A stretch of DNA of 64,000 nucleotides, from positions 2,569,001 to 2,633,000 of the forward strand of contig NZ_CP160035.1 of assembly GCF_040703125.1 (NCBI RefSeq). The letters are read 5' to 3'. The position numbers and the translations under genes were made by a program. Shown here piece after piece: positions 43,430 to 52,140 of this stretch (position 1 is its first letter; each line of letters opens with the position of its first letter). The notes below the pieces were generated by a model that saw nothing but the letters and a program-made list of their open reading frames with translations, had not been told where the DNA came from and did not search any database. The stretch comes from Flavobacterium ovatum (GTDB lineage: Bacteria; Bacteroidota; Bacteroidia; Flavobacteriales; Flavobacteriaceae).

Positions 43430-46400
43430 TTATTTAATAATCAAATAACTGATTAATTCTAAATTTTCTTCTTGATTGATTACTGAACTAAGTAATGTCG
43501 TTCCACCAGCAGTTGCCAAAGAATCGAGTCCTACTTCTTCCTGTACACCAATCACTTCTTGAATAGCGGTTTTTAATAAATTAGCGTACACCAGCATATT
43601 TTTATTAGACTTGGTTTCCTTTTCAAATTCAGAGATTAATTCAGGAATAACTCGGTCATTACCCATACATAATTTTCTGAAATAATCTAAAGCTACCTTG
43701 GTTTGAGAAGCTTTGATGATTTCTGTTCCATCAAGACTGATATAGACTAAAAAGAAAGGATATAAGATGTTGTTTTTAAGTTTAGAAGCAAACTCTTCAC
43801 TGTTACCTTTTAAGCAGAAAATAACGCCTTTATTTACGCTCTCTAAGTTTGTGTTAACAATTGCATAAGAAGCTTTTGGTATGTGCTTTAATTCTTCTAA
43901 TTCAGTATCTGTACTTTGCTCTAAATTGATTTTAAAATCATTAAAAGTCAAATCAGTAATAGATATGTTACCATGTACATCTTCAAGGTCAATCACTTGG
44001 TCTTGTAGTTGTTTTAATTGTCGCTTGCGATATTCTAAATCTTGCATGCGGTTGTCTTGCGAAATAATGTTGTCCTCACCCGTAGCCGATACATCGAGCA
44101 TTACCATACGACCTTGAACACGAGCCACCAAATCAATAAAACTATCCAGCTCCATAGAAGGGAAGAAATTCACCAATTGAATGTTCTCATTTTTAGACCC
44201 AATACGGTCAATACGTCCAAAACGTTGTATAATACGAACTGGATTCCAGTGAATATCATAGTTTACTAAATAATCACAATCCTGAAGGTTTTGCCCCTCT
44301 GAGATACAATCAGTACAAAACATTACATCAATTTCATTTTTCTCTTCTGGATAAATTTCAGACCTCTTTTTTGATAGTGGAGAGAAATTGGTCAAAATGG
44401 TATTCAAATCTGTTTTGCACTTTGGCATATTGGTTTTATTCGTTCCAGAACCCGTAACCAAAGCAGAGTTTAAGCCGTGTTCTTTTTTTAACCAATCCTG
44501 TAATTCATGGTACAAATAATTAGCGGTATCAGCAAAAGCAGTAAATACAATTACTTTTTTATTATCAGGATTTATTGGTTTTTTTAACTTGTCTTCAATT
44601 CTGTTTTTAAGCTCCAATAGTTTAGCATCACGTTCTACATCAATTAATTTGATGTTTCCTAGTAATTTGACCAATATGGATTTGTCTAATTTTAGGTCTT
44701 GTTTCCATTGAATATTGTCTAAATCTTGAATCAAAACTTTGGTTTTACCACCAACCAATAAATCTTCTAACTCCGTATCATCTAGGTCAATATCATTGAT
44801 ACCTAAGTCCAAGTCATAAGCTCCCGATTTATGATTTTCTATGAGTCTTAAATTTTCATCAATAATAGCAATTAATTTTTCTACCGTTAATTTAAAAGAG
44901 TGGATAGAACTTTCTAAACGTTTTAAAAGGTTTACACGCATTAAATATATTAAACTTTGCTCACGGTCAGCTTGTTTAAAAACGCTTCCTGTACCCGTTT
45001 CTATATCATATTTTGATTCATACTCTTCTCTTTTATCTGCTCTTACGTAGGCTAGAGGTGTATATGATGCGAGAGTTAATGTACTGATTTCATCATAAAT
45101 TTGTCCAATATCACTAAACTGACCCTTGGTGTCAATTTCTGGAGTAATCGTTAATGGTGTGAGTCTATTTGGGAAATTCCCAATGTCAGCCATGTCATAA
45201 TATTTTTCAATATGTTTTCGAGACCTTGCTATGGTCAACATATCTAAAATTCTAAAATAAGAACCATCTAAGCTTTCCATTAATGAATTGACATCAAGAT
45301 TGTTTGGGTCTCCGTTCTTATACCAATTGGTGAATTTTCGTTGAGCATCTTTCATTACCTGACTGATACTATCAATTCCATGTTGGCTAAAATACCTGTC
45401 TTCGCCTTCAGTGATAAATGCTATTTGATTTTTTAAATCGTTCATTTTATTGTTTACAGGCGTAGCTGATAACATTAAGACTTTTGTCCTTATATTTTTT
45501 TTAATCACCTCGTCCATTAAACGTTTATAGCGAGTCATACCCTCTCGCTTGGTAGCGCTGTTTCTGAAGTTATGGGATTCATCTATTACCACTAAATCGT
45601 AATTCCCCCAATGGATGGTTTCTAAATCAATATCACCTGATTTCCCTCTTTCACGAGTTAAATCAGTATGGTTTAAAACATCAAAATTTAATCGGTCTTC
45701 AGCAAGAATGTTTCTTTTATCATTGAGTGTGTAAACCGTCCAGTTCTCTCTTAACTTTTTTGGTGCTAATACTAATACTCTTTTATCATTCCTTAATAGA
45801 TAGTATTTGATAACTGCCAAGGCTTCAAATGTTTTTCCTAACCCAACTGAATCAGCTATGATACAACCACCATACGTTTCTATTTTATCAATAGCACCAA
45901 TTACGGCATCTTTTTGAAAATTATAAAGCATACCCCAGATTTTAGTATTCTTAAAACCCGTTCTCTCTAGTTTTTCGTCTGCTCTTTCATTTACTGTTGA
46001 ATACTGAAATATTTCTTTGATACTATATTTGTAGATGGCTTCTGGAGATATATTGGAAGTTCCTTTTTCTAACAAAGCTTTTACAGTATCGTTTAAAACT
46101 GTTTTGCTGGTGTCCCAAGCATTTTTGAATAACGGTAAAAATGCATTTGTCGGTTCGTTAATGTTAACTATACATAAGGGTACTTCTGAGTTCAAAATTC
46201 CTAAGCAAACAGAATCTAAGTCCAATGGTGTTAAGGTAAAAGAGTTTACTATACCCTCAGTTTCAATTATTAAAATGTTTTGGTTCGCTACGATACCTTT
46301 TCTAATTTGAATTTTATCATCAATTAATCCAAGAACTTGGTTTATTCGATACTTTCTATCCAGTATAAGATTTAATTTATTCTCAGCTTCATTCTGAATA

Positions 46401-46597
46401 AAACGAAAATCATCTTCAGTCCCAAAATTATTATTTAATAATATCTGTACTTGTTTCGATTGAGAAAATATAGGTAACAATTCAAATAAAGCAAATGCTG
46501 TAAAATGGTTGCTACTTATGTATATATTAGAATTAGGAGTGATTGTTTTCTTGATTTCATCAATCAATAGCACGTCTTGGTTATTTATAATTTTCAT
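43430..46597 (-). CDS. SNF2/DEAD-type helicase with N-terminal PLD-like region
   Basis: 1055 residues. Residues ~15-120 look like a phospholipase-D-like domain (NIYISSNHFTAFALFELLPI). Helicase motifs are ADSVGLGKTFEALAV (~246-260), VIDESHNFRN (~338-347), MLSATPVNN, and the C-terminal TDCISEGQNLQD and RIIQRFGRIDRIGSKN. It resembles the helicases that accompany type III R-M plus DUF4391 and is probably a DNA translocase. It is the first gene of the seven-gene run. Confidence 0.9.
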   Translation of the reverse strand: MKIINNQDVLLIDEIKKTITPNSNIYISSNHFTAFALFELLPIFSQSKQVQILLNNNFGTEDDFRFIQNEAENKLNLILDRKYRINQVLGLIDDKIQIRKGIVANQNILIIETEGIVNSFTLTPLDLDSVCLGILNSEVPLCIVNINEPTNAFLPLFKNAWDTSKTVLNDTVKALLEKGTSNISPEAIYKYSIKEIFQYSTVNERADEKLERTGFKNTKIWGMLYNFQKDAVIGAIDKIETYGGCIIADSVGLGKTFEALAVIKYYLLRNDKRVLVLAPKKLRENWTVYTLNDKRNILAEDRLNFDVLNHTDLTRERGKSGDIDLETIHWGNYDLVVIDESHNFRNSATKREGMTRYKRLMDEVIKKNIRTKVLMLSATPVNNKMNDLKNQIAFITEGEDRYFSQHGIDSISQVMKDAQRKFTNWYKNGDPNNLDVNSLMESLDGSYFRILDMLTIARSRKHIEKYYDMADIGNFPNRLTPLTITPEIDTKGQFSDIGQIYDEISTLTLASYTPLAYVRADKREEYESKYDIETGTGSVFKQADREQSLIYLMRVNLLKRLESSIHSFKLTVEKLIAIIDENLRLIENHKSGAYDLDLGINDIDLDDTELEDLLVGGKTKVLIQDLDNIQWKQDLKLDKSILVKLLGNIKLIDVERDAKLLELKNRIEDKLKKPINPDNKKVIVFTAFADTANYLYHELQDWLKKEHGLNSALVTGSGTNKTNMPKCKTDLNTILTNFSPLSKKRSEIYPEEKNEIDVMFCTDCISEGQNLQDCDYLVNYDIHWNPVRIIQRFGRIDRIGSKNENIQLVNFFPSMELDSFIDLVARVQGRMVMLDVSATGEDNIISQDNRMQDLEYRKRQLKQLQDQVIDLEDVHGNISITDLTFNDFKINLEQSTDTELEELKHIPKASYAIVNTNLESVNKGVIFCLKGNSEEFASKLKNNILYPFFLVYISLDGTEIIKASQTKVALDYFRKLCMGNDRVIPELISEFEKETKSNKNMLVYANLLKTAIQEVIGVQEEVGLDSLATAGGTTLLSSVINQEENLELISYLIIK

Positions 46598-46699
46598 TTT
46601 AGGAAAATGTGTTTCAGTTGGAACTGGTTTTTGAAGGATAAAAATAGGGTTATTTTTCGCAAATAGTTAGCTAGTTTTTAAAAATATGTAAGACGTGCT

Positions 46700-47551
46700 C
46701 TATATATTACGCTCCTTGTCATTCATCCAATTCTGCAAATCAATCCAAATTTGTTTTTCATTAAATTCAGTTGAATCGAAACTGCATATAGCTTTATCCA
46801 GTAAATCATTATAGGATAATGCTTTAAATGAATTATTATTTTTAATATTGTTCTTTAGGTTTCCAAGATAGGTTTGACTATCCACTTTTTTTGAAATCGG
46901 ACATTTTTTTGATTTGTAATAAACCAAATAATTTTCAACTTCGATGTTATTGTTTTGTTTTGAATATGCTTCCGAAAAGCAAATGTTTCGCATCCATTGA
47001 AATTCCCCTCCTTTAAAAGGACAAGGTTGGTACTCATTATTTTTAGAAAAAGTCGTCAAATAATCAATGTAATCCCAGTATTTAATTCCTTTTCCAGTTA
47101 ATGCACATTTACAAGTTTTGTTATTTACTGGATTTGTTTGTGTTTCATAATTTCCATTACATTGAAAATCATAATGCGTTGTACTATCTATTTGAGAACA
47201 GCCACCTCCATCAGCCTCAGTAAATTTACTTTCTAAAAATAGGACGCAAGAATCACTTTGAATTACTACATCAATTTGAGTTGAAGTTTTTTCATTTAGT
47301 AATGATGAGCTTGTGAATTCAAATATAAACTCCCAATTGGATTCTTTCTTGTCGAAAAACAGGTTTATAATTTTATCTTTTTGAGGTGATAATTTTACAC
47401 ACCCCCAGAAATCAATTGCAAGTGCTTGAGAAGAGTTTGCTCTATCAGAGTCCTTATGCCATTGCGATTTTTTAAAATCTGAAGTAGCACCAAATGACCT
47501 GTGGAAAATATTTTTCTCAATTTGTCTTAATTTGTAATTATCAACAACCAT
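46700..47551 (-). CDS. PD-(D/E)xK nuclease-like protein (PGN_0703-like)
   Basis: 283 residues. TQIDVVIQSDSCVLFLESKF gives the D94...E107-x-K109 pattern of PD-(D/E)xK nucleases, followed by TEADGGGC. Four more Cys in QCNGN, CKCAL and CPFKG suggest a metal-binding element. It resembles a restriction-endonuclease-like family known from Porphyromonas (PGN_0703). It lies 102 bases upstream of the helicase gene on the same strand, so it may belong to the same defence block. Confidence 0.72.
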   Translation of the reverse strand: MVVDNYKLRQIEKNIFHRSFGATSDFKKSQWHKDSDRANSSQALAIDFWGCVKLSPQKDKIINLFFDKKESNWEFIFEFTSSSLLNEKTSTQIDVVIQSDSCVLFLESKFTEADGGGCSQIDSTTHYDFQCNGNYETQTNPVNNKTCKCALTGKGIKYWDYIDYLTTFSKNNEYQPCPFKGGEFQWMRNICFSEAYSKQNNNIEVENYLVYYKSKKCPISKKVDSQTYLGNLKNNIKNNNSFKALSYNDLLDKAICSFDSTEFNEKQIWIDLQNWMNDKERNI

Positions 47552-47689
47552 ATTGTTATTTTTAGATTAAAAATGTAGAATCAATCATTTAAGTATCTCA
47601 CTTGTTGTGCAATGTAACAATTGAATGTTCAAGTTCCTTACGGTTTACCACATTATGATGAAATTATTTTTTATTAAATTTAATAAAAA

Positions 47690-47956
47690 ATGGAAAATGC
47701 AATCATGTTACACAATTTGGCTCCTAAGGATTTAGAACAGCTAATAAAAAAGATAGTTGAAGACGCTCTTTGCAATTTGCCAATTGATAAGCCCGATGAG
47801 TTATTGACAAGAGAGCAAGCGTGTTCACTATTAAAGATTAATAAAACCAGCCTTTGGAAATGGACTAAACAAGGAAAAATAATCGCTTATGTGATATCTA
47901 ATAGAGTTTTATACAAAAAGTCGGAGTTGATGGAAAGTTTGGTTAGGATTAATTAA
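47690..47956 (+). CDS. Excisionase-like helix-turn-helix protein
   Basis: 88 residues. LLTREQACSLLKINKTSLWK and WTKQGKIIAYVISNRVLYKK are the MerR/Xis-type winged helix common in Bacteroidota mobile elements. The N-terminal part is a helix. It is divergent from the nuclease gene and may regulate it or the element. Confidence 0.8.
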   Translation: MENAIMLHNLAPKDLEQLIKKIVEDALCNLPIDKPDELLTREQACSLLKINKTSLWKWTKQGKIIAYVISNRVLYKKSELMESLVRIN

Positions 47957-48354
47957 TTTTTATCTTTTTTTAAATTATTAGCTGAGATATTGTAAAGCGT
48001 TTGAGAGTCCTACCGTTTTTATGGTGTTGATTATTGATGAAAATCCCGTTTTTTATACCGTAAATGGACTTTTCAGGTTGGAGGCTTTAGAACAAAAGCA
48101 GGAGAGTCTGGTGCATTTAGGTATATATAAATAAAGGTTTCTGTTGTTTTAGGTACATAATAATGTGGTTTTTCAGGTTATTGTATGTGATTAAACCTTA
48201 AAACTGAAGTCTTTCTTTTTGTATTACTAGACTTAATACTCAGTATATGCTATGGTGGTTTTTCCGTAGAAAAAAGTATGTAATTAAAGCGGTTATATTC
48301 TCTTATTTTTATCATTTTGTCCTAAATTTTAGTTGAAATAATATTTCTTGGTAT
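47957..48354. other. Intergenic stretch without a supported gene
   Basis: 398 bases. It is AT-rich, with repeated TTTTCAGGTT and CAGGAG/GGTG words that faintly resemble the iteron-like repeats at 49065-49157. A 37-codon frame at 48021-48134 is too weak to call. Confidence 0.5.
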
Positions 48355-49023
48355 TTAAGTACTTATCATGTTATGGAATAAATCTATCTGTTCATCTGAA
48401 ACTTTTATCCCTTTGTAATTTTGGAACTTCTGTCCTATTTCGAGTTCAATAAAATAATCCACGAACAAATCAAAAATTATTGTTTCTGATTTAAAATGCT
48501 CCTTAATCTTAAGCATATCATCCTGATTAAATTTTAGTTGAAGAAGAACTTCGTACAAATTTACAGTATCACTAATGCTATATTTTGGCAATGATTCCAC
48601 TTCTGATTCTTCTAATTTTGCAACTAAATCTTCAGGCAAAATTGAGATAGACTCTTCTTCTTTTTTATCCTCAGTTGAATGAGAATTGGCTAATTCTAAT
48701 GTCAAGAAGTTTAGAAGTTTAGTTTCATTGACCTTAATTTCATGACCAGAAGTTGATGTACGTTTGTCATAATCATAACTTTCTGCTTTAAAAAAATCAT
48801 GTTTATTCAACTCTCTTATTACAGACCTAATTCCACCGTATTTCATCCCGAACCTTGAAGCTAGGTTGCTATTTGTTTCTTTGCATATTAGATTATTCTT
48901 TTGCCAACCAAGAATATAGGAAACAAATAATTTTTGTGTTGATGATAGCTCTGTTGAAGCCATCAAATCATTTTTTACCATTACAAAGTTTTTGTTTTGT
49001 TTTTCTTTTATTTTTTCTTTCAT
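48355..49023 (-). CDS. Replication-initiator-like or regulatory winged-helix protein
   Basis: 222 residues. The N-terminal half has VKNDLMASTELSSTQKLFVS, SNLASRFGMKYGGIRSVIRE and LNKHDFFKAESYDY, the winged-helix layout of small replication or primosome-type proteins. The C-terminal half is acidic and helical. Five iteron-like repeats lie just upstream of its start. It may be a replication initiator or regulator of the element. Confidence 0.6.
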   Translation of the reverse strand: MKEKIKEKQNKNFVMVKNDLMASTELSSTQKLFVSYILGWQKNNLICKETNSNLASRFGMKYGGIRSVIRELNKHDFFKAESYDYDKRTSTSGHEIKVNETKLLNFLTLELANSHSTEDKKEEESISILPEDLVAKLEESEVESLPKYSISDTVNLYEVLLQLKFNQDDMLKIKEHFKSETIIFDLFVDYFIELEIGQKFQNYKGIKVSDEQIDLFHNMIST

Positions 49024-49064
49024 TTTGTTTATTATTTTTAATTTTAGACTTGTTTTTTTTCAAC

Positions 49065-49157
49065 AGCAGGTGTTGTAAAACCAGCAGGTGTATGTTGTTT
49101 TAGGAACAGGGGAGATGACTTTTAGAGAGCAGGTGTGTGTTCTTTTAACAGCAGGAT
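49065..49157. repeat. Iteron-like repeats (AGCAGGTG type)
   Basis: AGCAGGTG or close variants start at 49065, 49083, 49105, 49128 and 49150, at 18-23 base spacing with T-rich spacers. They lie 42-134 bases upstream of the winged-helix gene. From 49158 to 49578 the sequence is AT-rich and no gene is seen. The layout resembles a replication origin or an autoregulated promoter. Confidence 0.6.
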
Positions 49158-49578
49158 ATGTTGGTTGAAGCTCTATCTATTAAATTAAGTACTAAACTAA
49201 ATAAGAATAGAAATTAGAAAAAAAATCATATTAACTATTAAATTATGAATTATGGAAATAGTTCTTTTTTAATTATTTTTCTTTTTACTTTTTGTAAATT
49301 GAACTTAGCAATTATTACAGTTGAAGAATAATTCATAAATAAAATATTTCAACTAATAATTATTGTTATCTAATTTCTATCAAGAAAGCAGTACTCAGCT
49401 TTATATTGTAAATAACATCAACTCAAAATCCTACTAAGCATCAGTAATTTGAAAATAATATCAACACTGCGAAGCATTTTGTTTTTCCGTTGAATCGATA
49501 TTACTTCAACGAAAAGTAACCTGCGTCTTTCTCAATTGCCACCCCAATTCCGCTCACCCCCTCCAATAGTCATTGGAT

Positions 49579-49968
49579 TTAAAACATCTTACGATAAGAA
49601 ATCTGGGAATATTTACGAACTATTGCCTTAGCTAATTTCATTTTGTAGGATAGTTTCAAAAGTTCTGCTAGATGATTGTCAGGCATGTTTTTAATAGATG
49701 AATTACTTTCGACAATCATTTTAGCTCCATAATAGTAATCATATAGAGCCAAGCAAAAAGGGTCAAGTGTAACTGATTTCTTTGTGACTATTTCATTCCT
49801 TCTCATAGGTACTTTTTCGTAAGCATTAAAATATCTTAGGTTCATCAACAAATCAATTTCTTCATCAGTGAAATTCAAATTTTTTAATACTTTTTCATCA
49901 AGATACATGCTTTCTAATCCCTCAGTATATGGGAAATCATCATTTTGGGTAGTTTTTGTTTTAAACAT
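49579..49968 (-). CDS. Hypothetical protein
   Basis: 129 residues, not recognised. Helical, with YLDEKVLKNLNFTDEEIDLL and RRNEIVTKKSVTLDPFCLAL. No signal or membrane segment. It lies in a set of small minus-strand genes downstream of the integrase of island 2. Confidence 0.55.
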   Translation of the reverse strand: MFKTKTTQNDDFPYTEGLESMYLDEKVLKNLNFTDEEIDLLMNLRYFNAYEKVPMRRNEIVTKKSVTLDPFCLALYDYYYGAKMIVESNSSIKNMPDNHLAELLKLSYKMKLAKAIVRKYSQISYRKMF

Positions 49969-50142
49969 TTTATTTATTTTAATTGGTTTATATTATTTAT
50001 TTTTAGTCATAAGAAGTCCTGTACCCAATTGCTGGGTAAAAAGTGATTTCGTTAATTTTTAATTGTTTTTATCTATTCAGAATAGAATAGAAAATGAGGT
50101 GATTCAGTCATTGTCTATCGAGCTTATTAGGCACAAATGAAT

Positions 50143-50496
50143 TCAGGTTGTATTTTTTTTGAATTTCTTTAGGGTTTTTCTAGTGATTTCTTCGAATAGG
50201 TTTACATCTTTAAATTGTTCATCTTCAAGTATTTTAATTATAAAAAATATCTGCTCATTAGAGAAATTTATTATATATGTTAATGCTACTATTTCTCCTT
50301 CATCATATGTAAAGTATTCTTCAGATTCAGGATATGTTAGGGCAGTTTGAATAAAAAACAGTAAACATCTTATTCCACCATCCATGCCATCCTCACAGCC
50401 TCCATTATTTTTAATAAATTGTAGTTTACTATTTATCTCGATAATTAGAGAATCTAAATAGTTCAATTCTTCATTAGTTAATTTTATTTTTTTCAT
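50143..50496 (-). CDS. Hypothetical protein
   Basis: 117 residues, not recognised. Helical, starts KIKLTNEELNYLDSLIIEIN, has NNGGCEDGMDGG and an acidic YFTDYDEG-like loop region, and ends basic. It starts 13 bases after the next gene upstream and is probably co-transcribed with it. Confidence 0.5.
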   Translation of the reverse strand: MKKIKLTNEELNYLDSLIIEINSKLQFIKNNGGCEDGMDGGIRCLLFFIQTALTYPESEEYFTYDEGEIVALTYIINFSNEQIFFIIKILEDEQFKDVNLFEEITRKTLKKFKKNTT

Positions 50497-50509
50497 ATTG
50501 TTTTGGTTT

Positions 50510-50824
50510 TTATTGTATCGATTTTAAATATTTTCCACCTCTACCTAGTTGCTTTTTTGCATTGTAAATTTCTTTGAGTAATTCATCAAATTGGGTTATT
50601 GTTAAAGCTCCCATTTCAGAGGATACCTCATGATGTAAATTTGATTCAGCATACAAGGCAAACATTTCAGAGTCTGTCCCTTTATTTGATTCGGATAATT
50701 TTTTTATTTTAGAATATACTTCATCTGTTAGAACTAATAGTTTAGCATACATGCCATTGACTTTAGGTACCACTACACTAATTAAGTTGAAATTGTTATC
50801 GGCTGATTTTAATGAATTTTTCAT
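50510..50824 (-). CDS. Hypothetical protein
   Basis: 104 residues, not recognised. Helical, with TDEVYSKIKKLSESNKG, YAESNLHHEVSSEMGALTIT and a basic end (KKQLGRGGKYLKS). It is part of the small-gene set of the island. Confidence 0.5.
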   Translation of the reverse strand: MKNSLKSADNNFNLISVVVPKVNGMYAKLLVLTDEVYSKIKKLSESNKGTDSEMFALYAESNLHHEVSSEMGALTITQFDELLKEIYNAKKQLGRGGKYLKSIQ

Positions 50825-50937
50825 GATTTTTTAAATTTTAAGTTAGGGCAGTTCTCTTCCTGTCCATATTCAAATGGATTTTTTTGTTTTACTATTTTGT
50901 GCTTATTTGCTCTCCAGATTAGGAAAGACTTTGAAGT

Positions 50938-51252
50938 TTATGCGCTGTGATTTAATCGATTGCTCATCAAATCAAAATTACTATTCTGGACTAAAATATT
51001 CTCTATCTCAGCAATCGGATAATAATAGATGTCACCAATTTTTGTAAAAGGAAGTAAGTTTTTATCTCGGTAGCTTAGGATAGTATTATCACTTAGACCG
51101 AAATACATTTTAAGGTGCTTGTTTCGATAATATCGCTTTGGAGATTGGATATCATCAATTTTAGTTTTAAGCTCTTCTAATAGCTTAATAACTGGCTCGA
51201 AGGTTTCGTTTGTTTCTTTCATAGTATCAATTGTTTTATTTTGATACTGCAA
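50938..51252 (-). CDS. Excisionase-like helix-turn-helix protein of island 2
   Basis: 104 residues. RYYRNKHLKMYFGLSDNTIL, SYRDKNLLPFTKIGDIYYYP and AEIENILV form the Xis/MerR-type winged helix (~45-90). A perfect palindrome (GTTAACAATTGTTAAC) lies 35 bases upstream, and a near copy lies upstream of the integrase gene. It likely acts as recombination directionality factor or regulator for island 2. Confidence 0.78.
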   Translation of the reverse strand: MQYQNKTIDTMKETNETFEPVIKLLEELKTKIDDIQSPKRYYRNKHLKMYFGLSDNTILSYRDKNLLPFTKIGDIYYYPIAEIENILVQNSNFDLMSNRLNHSA

Positions 51253-51286
51253 AGGTTCACAAAAATGTTACCCACAATTGTTACAA

Positions 51287-51305
51287 GTTAACAATTGTTA
51301 ACTTT
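51287..51305. promoter_or_regulatory. Palindromic operator upstream of the excisionase-like gene
   Basis: GTTAACAATTGTTAACTTT holds a perfect 16-bp palindrome. It recurs with one change at 53449-53467 upstream of the island 2 integrase. ACAATTGTTACAA at 51274-51286 is a partial extra copy. Confidence 0.6.
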
Positions 51306-52089
51306 AGAATTCAAATAGATGAATAGTCTCATTTAATTTATTCAGCAATTTTTCTAAAATTTTATTGTTAGATTCAGAATGTTGACCTCCTCTTAATTTG
51401 GATATTTCACTACGAACATCTTTCATAGGTAAAGCCTTGCCTTTATCAGCATTAGCCCTTATTTCAGTAAAACTAAAGTTACTTTCAATGAATTTTGATA
51501 GTTGTTCATCGCTTTCAAATTTCAACAAATTTGTTTTCTCAAAAACATGAATTAACATTATAGATTCTTTTTTACTTAGATTAAAAGTTGCCCTGCCAGA
51601 ATCATTAATAACTTGATTTGATTTTGTGTTTAGTACAGGTAGTTCCTTTTTAGATTCATCTGAAGAAGCGAAATTCAAGAATGATAGTTCTCCATCTAAT
51701 GAGTTTATAATAAGATTTAATGTTTCTATTTTTACGGAAAAATCTAATTTATAATAGCAGTAAGATTTATTTTCATTAGAAGATAAACTATTCCTAAGTG
51801 AATTATCATTATACGTAAATACTTTTAGTTTTTCTTCTAATATAGCTTTTGCTACTTTTGCATCGCTTAAATAAGTACTAATCATAATAGCATCATACTT
51901 ATTAATCTTAAGAGTGTTTAAAAGGCTTTGAAATTTTAGAAATAAATTTTCATAATATTCTTCTATTGAATCTATATCCCCAATTATATTACCTGCACCT
52001 TTTTTAGTTACTAAATAGTAAGTTGGTATACTATGATGTTCAATAGCTCCGATTAGGTCGCTAATTGTGTATGTGTGTGAGTTTTCCAT
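51304..52089 (-). CDS. Hypothetical island protein
   Basis: 261 residues from the ATG at 52089; the earlier ATG at 52107 lies inside the terminator hairpin and is unlikely. Not recognised by function. The C-terminal ~90 residues (NLSKKESIMLIHVFEKTNLL, FSFTEIRANADKGKALPMKD, EISKLRGGQHSES) match a pattern seen in proteins beside Bacteroidota integrases. The N-terminal half is mixed alpha/beta. Confidence 0.6.
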   Translation of the reverse strand: MENSHTYTISDLIGAIEHHSIPTYYLVTKKGAGNIIGDIDSIEEYYENLFLKFQSLLNTLKINKYDAIMISTYLSDAKVAKAILEEKLKVFTYNDNSLRNSLSSNENKSYCYYKLDFSVKIETLNLIINSLDGELSFLNFASSDESKKELPVLNTKSNQVINDSGRATFNLSKKESIMLIHVFEKTNLLKFESDEQLSKFIESNFSFTEIRANADKGKALPMKDVRSEISKLRGGQHSESNNKILEKLLNKLNETIHLFEF

Positions 52090-52125
52090 AAATTTGAAAG
52101 CCAACAAGTGTTGGCTTTCAAATTT
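52090..52125 (-). terminator. Terminator of the island 2 integrase gene
   Basis: AAATTTGAAAGCCAAC and GTTGGCTTTCAAATTT form a perfect 16-bp stem with a 4-base loop, directly after the integrase stop. Confidence 0.8.
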
Positions 52126-52140
52126 ACATTTTAAATCTAT

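Noticed and set aside
48021..48134. 37-codon plus-strand frame in an intergenic region
   Set aside because: Too short, with no coupling to neighbours and no recognisable features.
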